The notes under the pieces were generated by a model. That model was given only the letters and a program-made list of their open reading frames with translations, searched no databases and was not told where the DNA came from. From assembly GCA_016709225.1 (NCBI GenBank), contig JADJEE010000012.1, positions 682,001 through 746,000 on the forward strand: a stretch of DNA of 64,000 nt. The letters are read 5' to 3'. The translations under genes were made by a program, and so were the position numbers. The stretch is from Deltaproteobacteria bacterium (GTDB lineage Bacteria > Myxococcota_A > Polyangia > Nannocystales > Nannocystaceae). This document shows, one piece after another, positions 60,309-64,000 of the stretch. The first letter of the stretch is position 1; each line of letters opens with the position of its first letter.

Positions 60309-62306
60309 ATGACGACCACGCTGCCGACCGCCTGCCCGCTCGACTGCCCCGACGGCTGCAGCCTCACGGCCACCGTCGGCGACGACGGGCGCCTGGTCGC
60401 GCTCGACGGAGATCATCGCAACCCCTTCACCGCCGGGTTCGTGTGCGCGAAGGTCCGCGGCTTCGGACGCCACCTCGACGGCGACGATCGCATCGCCACG
60501 CCGCTGTTGCGCACGGGCCCCAAGGGCGCCGGCCAGTTCACGCCGATCGGCTGGGACGAAGCGCTCGATCGCGTCGCGGAAGGCCTTGCCGACGTGCGGG
60601 CACGCCACGGCGGTGAGGCGATCCTGCCGCTGTGCTACGGCGGCAGCAACGGCGCGCTGTCCCACGACTGCGTCGACGCACGGCTGTTCCGGCGGCTGGG
60701 CGCCGCACGGCTGGCGCGGACGGTCTGCGCGGCGCCGTCGGGGCGCGCTGCACAGGGGCTCTACGGCAAGATGCCCGGGGTCGCGCTGCCCGACTACGCG
60801 CACGCGTCGCTCATCGTGCTGTGGGGCGCGAACCCTTCGGTCTCGGGCACGCACCTGGTGCCGGTGCTGCGGCGCGCCAGGGCCAACGGCGCGACGTTGG
60901 TGGTCGTCGATCCCCGGCGCACGCCGCTGGCCAAGCAGGCGGACCTCCACCTGCCGGTGCGACCGGGCACCGATCTGCCGCTGGCGCTGGCGCTGGGCGC
61001 TGCGCTGCTCGAGCGGGGCCACGCCGATCTCGAGTTCCTCGCCGCCCACGGCACCGGGCTCGATCGCTACCGCGAGCGCGCCCGCGCGTGGAGTCTGTCC
61101 CGCGCCGCCGAGGTCTGCGGCCTCGAGCTGGCGGCGATCGAGGAGCTGCTCGCGCGCTACGTCGCCGCGAGCCCGGCGGTCGTCCGCTGCGGCTGGGGCC
61201 CCGAGCGCAACCGCAACGGCGGCAGCGCGATCGCAGCGATCCTGGCGCTGCCGGCCCTGGCGGGCAAGTTCGGCGTGCGCGCGGGCGGCTACACCATGAG
61301 CAACTCGCGGGCGCTCGCGCTGCACAGCGAGCGCGCCATCGCCGAGCCCGAGCCGGCAACCGTCGAGATCAACATGAACCAGGTCGGTCGCGTGCTGCTC
61401 GAGCAGCCCGCCCGCGTGCATGCGTTGTTCGTGTACGACTCCAACCCGCTGGCGACCTTGCCCCACCAGCGCGCGGTGCAGCAGGGGCTCGCGCGCGACG
61501 ATCTCTTCACCGTGGTGTTCGAGCAGGTCATGACCGACACCGCGCGGTGGGCCGACGTGGTGCTGCCGGCGACGACCTTCCTCGAACACGACGAGCTGCG
61601 CACCAGCTACGGTGCGCTTGCGGTACAGCGGGCCCGGCCGGTGATGCGCCCCCGCGGCGAGGCGCGCTCGAACCTCGAGGTCTTCACCGCGCTGTGCGAC
61701 CGCATGGGCCTGTCGCGGCCCGACGATCCGCGCGGGGTCGAGGCACTGACCGCCATCATCCTCGAGGACAGCGCGCTGCCCGAGGTCGCGCGCGCGGGGC
61801 TCGAGGCCGCCGATCTCGGCACGCTCGCAGGCGGCGTGCAGTTCGTCGACGTCTTCCCCGGCACCGCCGACCGCCGCGTCCACCTGTGCCCCGACGCGCT
61901 CGACCGCGAGTGTGACGGCGGGCTGTACCACTACCGCGAGCTGCAGCACGACGGCGACGCTCCACTCACGTTGATCTCGCCGGCGGTCTCGCAGCGCACC
62001 AGCTCCACCTTCGGCCAGCTCGACCGCCGCGCCGCCGCGGTGCACGTCAACCCCGAGGACGCAGAGGCGCGATCGCTACGCGAGGGCGATCGCGTGCGCG
62101 TCTTCAACGCCCAAGGCGAGGTCCACTGCCGCGTGAGCATCGACGCCGACGTCCGCCCCGGCGTCGCCGTGCTCGCCAAGGGCCTGTGGTCGCACCACAC
62201 CGACAACGGCGCGACCGCCAACGCACTCGCACCCGACACGCTGGCAGACCTCGGCGGCGGCGCGACCTTCAACGACGCGCGCGTGCAGATCGAGCGCCGC
62301 GCCTGA
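60309..62306 (+). CDS. Molybdopterin-dependent oxidoreductase with 4Fe-4S cluster
   Basis: 665 residues. N-terminal Fe4S4 site CPLDCPDGCSL with the fourth Cys in GFVCAKV, then RIATPLLRTGPKG, and the large molybdopterin domains (GWDEALDRVAEGLADV, WGANPSVSGTH, VVVDPRRTPLAKQADLHLPVRPGTDL, WADVVLPATTFLEH). The C-terminal domain has SQRTSSTFGQLDRRA and EGDRVRVFNAQGE. The family includes formate dehydrogenase-like and DMSO reductase-like enzymes; length and lack of a Tat signal indicate a cytoplasmic enzyme. The substrate is unknown. No partner subunit or Mo-cofactor gene is adjacent. Confidence 0.92.
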   Translation: MTTTLPTACPLDCPDGCSLTATVGDDGRLVALDGDHRNPFTAGFVCAKVRGFGRHLDGDDRIATPLLRTGPKGAGQFTPIGWDEALDRVAEGLADVRARHGGEAILPLCYGGSNGALSHDCVDARLFRRLGAARLARTVCAAPSGRAAQGLYGKMPGVALPDYAHASLIVLWGANPSVSGTHLVPVLRRARANGATLVVVDPRRTPLAKQADLHLPVRPGTDLPLALALGAALLERGHADLEFLAAHGTGLDRYRERARAWSLSRAAEVCGLELAAIEELLARYVAASPAVVRCGWGPERNRNGGSAIAAILALPALAGKFGVRAGGYTMSNSRALALHSERAIAEPEPATVEINMNQVGRVLLEQPARVHALFVYDSNPLATLPHQRAVQQGLARDDLFTVVFEQVMTDTARWADVVLPATTFLEHDELRTSYGALAVQRARPVMRPRGEARSNLEVFTALCDRMGLSRPDDPRGVEALTAIILEDSALPEVARAGLEAADLGTLAGGVQFVDVFPGTADRRVHLCPDALDRECDGGLYHYRELQHDGDAPLTLISPAVSQRTSSTFGQLDRRAAAVHVNPEDAEARSLREGDRVRVFNAQGEVHCRVSIDADVRPGVAVLAKGLWSHHTDNGATANALAPDTLADLGGGATFNDARVQIERRA

Positions 62307-62325
62307 CGCAGGCGGCCGCGAGCCG

Positions 62326-63192
62326 TCACACTTCGCCGGGTGGCAGCTTCACCACCGGCACGCTGCCCGAGCTGGTGAGCGCCTCACCCACGGTCAACGG
62401 CGCGCCGCACCGGCGACAGAAGCGGCTGTCGGCGGCGTGGCCTCGCGCCTCGCAGCTGCTGCACACCAGGCGCTTGCGGTAGGCCTCGACGGTCTGCGCG
62501 ATGTCGGAGGACACGATGCCAACCGGCACCGCGATCACACCGTAGCCGAGCACCATCACCAGCGACGCGAGCATGCGACCGGGGATGCTGGTCGGCACCA
62601 CGTCGCCGTAGCCGACCGTGGTGAGCGTCGAGATCGCCCAGTACATCCCCTTGGGGATGGTGTCGAAGCCGCCCTCGGGGCCCTCGACGAGGTACATGGT
62701 GGTGCCGAGGATGACCGCGATGATGGTCACCGCCGAGACGAACACGACCACCTTGGGCACGCTGGCCTTGATCGCGTGGACCAGCAGCCCGCCCTGATCG
62801 GCCCAGCGCCCGTGGCCGAACAGCCGGAACAGCCGCAGCAACCGCAGGCCCCGCAGCACCACCCCCGAGGCCGCACCGGGCACGAACAGCGCCAGGTACA
62901 GCGGCAGGGTCGAGACCAGGTCGATGATGCCGAAGAACGACAGCGCATAGCGCAGGCGCACGGGCGCGGCGTACAGCCGCAGCAGGTACTCGGCGGTGAA
63001 CGCCAGCGTGACGACCCACTCGATGCGCTCGAACACCGGGCCGTGGGCGGCCTGCAGCTCGGGCACGCTCTCGAGCACGACCATGACCATGCTCGCGAGC
63101 ACCAGCGCGATGACGAACAGGTCGAACGCCCGCGCGGCCCGGGTCTGCGGCTGATACAGGAATTCGTGCAGTCGCTCGCGCGTGGTCTGCAT
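62326..63192 (-). CDS. Voltage-gated-type K+ channel with C-terminal zinc ribbon
   Basis: 288 residues from ATG 63192. Six membrane helices: S1 LFVIALVLASMVMVVLE, S4-like LRGLRLLRLFRLFG with Arg at every third position, and the pore loop with filter TLTTVGYGDVVP, followed by S6 MVLGYGVIAVPVGIV. The tail carries a double Cys knuckle, CSSC and CRRC in RFCRRCGAPL, a zinc-ribbon-like module that may sense metal or redox state or mediate assembly. No cyclic nucleotide or RCK domain. The gene is convergent with the oxidoreductase gene, 19 bp between stops. Confidence 0.88.
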   Translation of the reverse strand: MQTTRERLHEFLYQPQTRAARAFDLFVIALVLASMVMVVLESVPELQAAHGPVFERIEWVVTLAFTAEYLLRLYAAPVRLRYALSFFGIIDLVSTLPLYLALFVPGAASGVVLRGLRLLRLFRLFGHGRWADQGGLLVHAIKASVPKVVVFVSAVTIIAVILGTTMYLVEGPEGGFDTIPKGMYWAISTLTTVGYGDVVPTSIPGRMLASLVMVLGYGVIAVPVGIVSSDIAQTVEAYRKRLVCSSCEARGHAADSRFCRRCGAPLTVGEALTSSGSVPVVKLPPGEV

Positions 63193-63335
63193 CACCGGCA
63201 GCCTACCAGCGTGGGCCGCTGGGGCCTGCAAAACCCGCGCGGGTTCACGCCGGGGGCCGCGATCGCGCGCTCGGCCGTCCACGGCGGTCGTCTTGACCCG
63301 ATTGCGCGCGGGCGCCCGCGCTATAGTCCGCGCCG

Positions 63336-64000
63336 GTGAGCGACCCACGCGACGACGACGATGCCGCGGCCGAGCCCGGTCCTGTCGCGGCACCCGACGC
63401 CGACGTCGAGCCCGACGCGACAGCGTCCTCGAAGCCCCCGCCGAAAATGCCCGAACGCGAACCCGACGCGCCGGACTCGGGCTCGTTCGAGGAGGAGACC
63501 CAGCCGATCGAGGCCCCGCCCATCGAGGCCAGCGAGCTGCTGCAGCTGCGCACGATCGCCAGCACGCGCGCCGCGGCGCTCGGCACCGCCGACGAGGAGA
63601 CCCTCGAGCTGCCGGGTGGCGAGCCCATCGAGGCGCTGCCGCGCGGCACCACCATCGCCAGCTTCGTGGTCATCGCGCACATCGGCGAGGACGCGCTCGG
63701 GCCGATCTACTCGGCGTTCGACGTGGTCGCCAATCGCAAGGTCGCGCTGCGTTTGTTGCCGGTACCGACCGACGATCCCGAATCGGCACAGCGGCAGCTC
63801 GCGGTGGTCGACATCATGGCCGCGGTCGCACGGCTGTCGCATCCCTGCATCCTCGCGGTCTACGACGTCGGCACCTGGCAGGGCGGGGTCTACGTTGCGA
63901 TGGAGTCGTTCGACGGCATCGAACTCGCGAAGTGGATGGAGGCGCGCGACGAACCGTTCCCCTGGCGCGCCGTGATCGGCAACGCTCGCGATGTCGGCCG
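63336..64000 (+). CDS. Ser/Thr protein kinase-like protein with degenerate N-lobe (cut by window edge)
   Basis: About 221 residues are visible from GTG 63336. The first 100 are Asp/Glu/Pro/Ala-rich and likely disordered. A Pkn2-type kinase N-lobe starts near residue 104. The glycine loop reads G117-EDALGPIY, with Asp119 where the middle Gly should be, and the beta3 lysine is Arg139 in VALRLLPV. RLSHPCILAVYDVG and the hinge YVAMESFDGIELAKWM are otherwise normal. A pseudokinase or low-activity kinase is inferred; the catalytic loop is beyond the edge. Divergent from the K+ channel. Confidence 0.75.
   Translation, partial: MSDPRDDDDAAAEPGPVAAPDADVEPDATASSKPPPKMPEREPDAPDSGSFEEETQPIEAPPIEASELLQLRTIASTRAAALGTADEETLELPGGEPIEALPRGTTIASFVVIAHIGEDALGPIYSAFDVVANRKVALRLLPVPTDDPESAQRQLAVVDIMAAVARLSHPCILAVYDVGTWQGGVYVAMESFDGIELAKWMEARDEPFPWRAVIGNARDVG

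Overview
The window is about 70% GC and densely coded on both strands. It carries no phage, insertion sequence, CRISPR array, tRNA or rRNA that I can see. The gene content points to Myxococcota, most likely a Nannocystis-like lineage (Nannocystales/Polyangia). The reasons are many lipoproteins with low-complexity Ser/Thr/Gly/Asp linkers behind the lipobox, a MYXO-CTERM-type sorting tail, Myxococcus-type Cys-rich repeats, two DUF1592/DUF1552 gene pairs, ECF sigma/FecR-TPR wiring and a Pkn-like kinase at the right edge. The lineage call is inference from content only.

Layout. 1-2886: a DUF1592 c-type-cytochrome-like lipoprotein gene followed by a DUF1552 gene cut by the window edge. 3037-6885: an HTTM membrane protein with a small membrane partner, then a CAP-domain lipoprotein. 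6987-13721: a dolichol/phytol kinase-like protein, a TPR plus degenerate retropepsin lipoprotein, an LPG-synthase-type flippase-like protein, an alpha/beta esterase, an MscS channel and a lipoprotein. 13763-22751: an M61 peptidase, a Cys-rich lipoprotein, a trehalose locus (GH15 enzyme divergent from a fused OtsA-OtsB) and a pappalysin-like metalloprotease. 22825-28237: a response regulator/histidine kinase pair, an esterase, a repeat-rich lipoprotein and metK. 28367-36181: hisD-hisC, secreted proteins of unknown role, an SGNH hydrolase, and an AraC regulator next to a VOC protein. 36364-40497: a pst phosphate-transport operon with a frameshifted pstS and two different pstB genes. 40541-48498: a second AraC regulator, hypothetical proteins, a Cys-rich repeat lipoprotein, and tandem duplicate beta-propeller lipoproteins. 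48615-56658: a beta-barrel-like protein, an ECF sigma factor, a FecR-TPR protein, a MYXO-CTERM beta-helix protein and the second DUF1592/DUF1552 pair. 56735-64000: two Get3/ArsA-type ATPases flanking a biotinyl-carrier protein, map, a molybdopterin oxidoreductase, a K+ channel and the start of a degenerate Ser/Thr kinase.

How genes work together. The pst genes overlap end to end (pstS-pstC-pstA-pstB1-pstB2) and form one phosphate importer. The two ATPases have complementary defects: PstB1 keeps LSGGQ but lacks the Q-loop Gln and the switch His, while PstB2 keeps those but has LSLEQ. This predicts an obligate heterodimer with one canonical and one degenerate ATP site. The two Get3-like ATPases show an analogous complementarity, one lacking the signature lysine and the other the P-loop lysine. 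I regard these two asymmetric ATPase pairs as the most interesting content. Start codons are often uncertain because Shine-Dalgarno sequences are weak and GTG/TTG starts are common; this is stated gene by gene.
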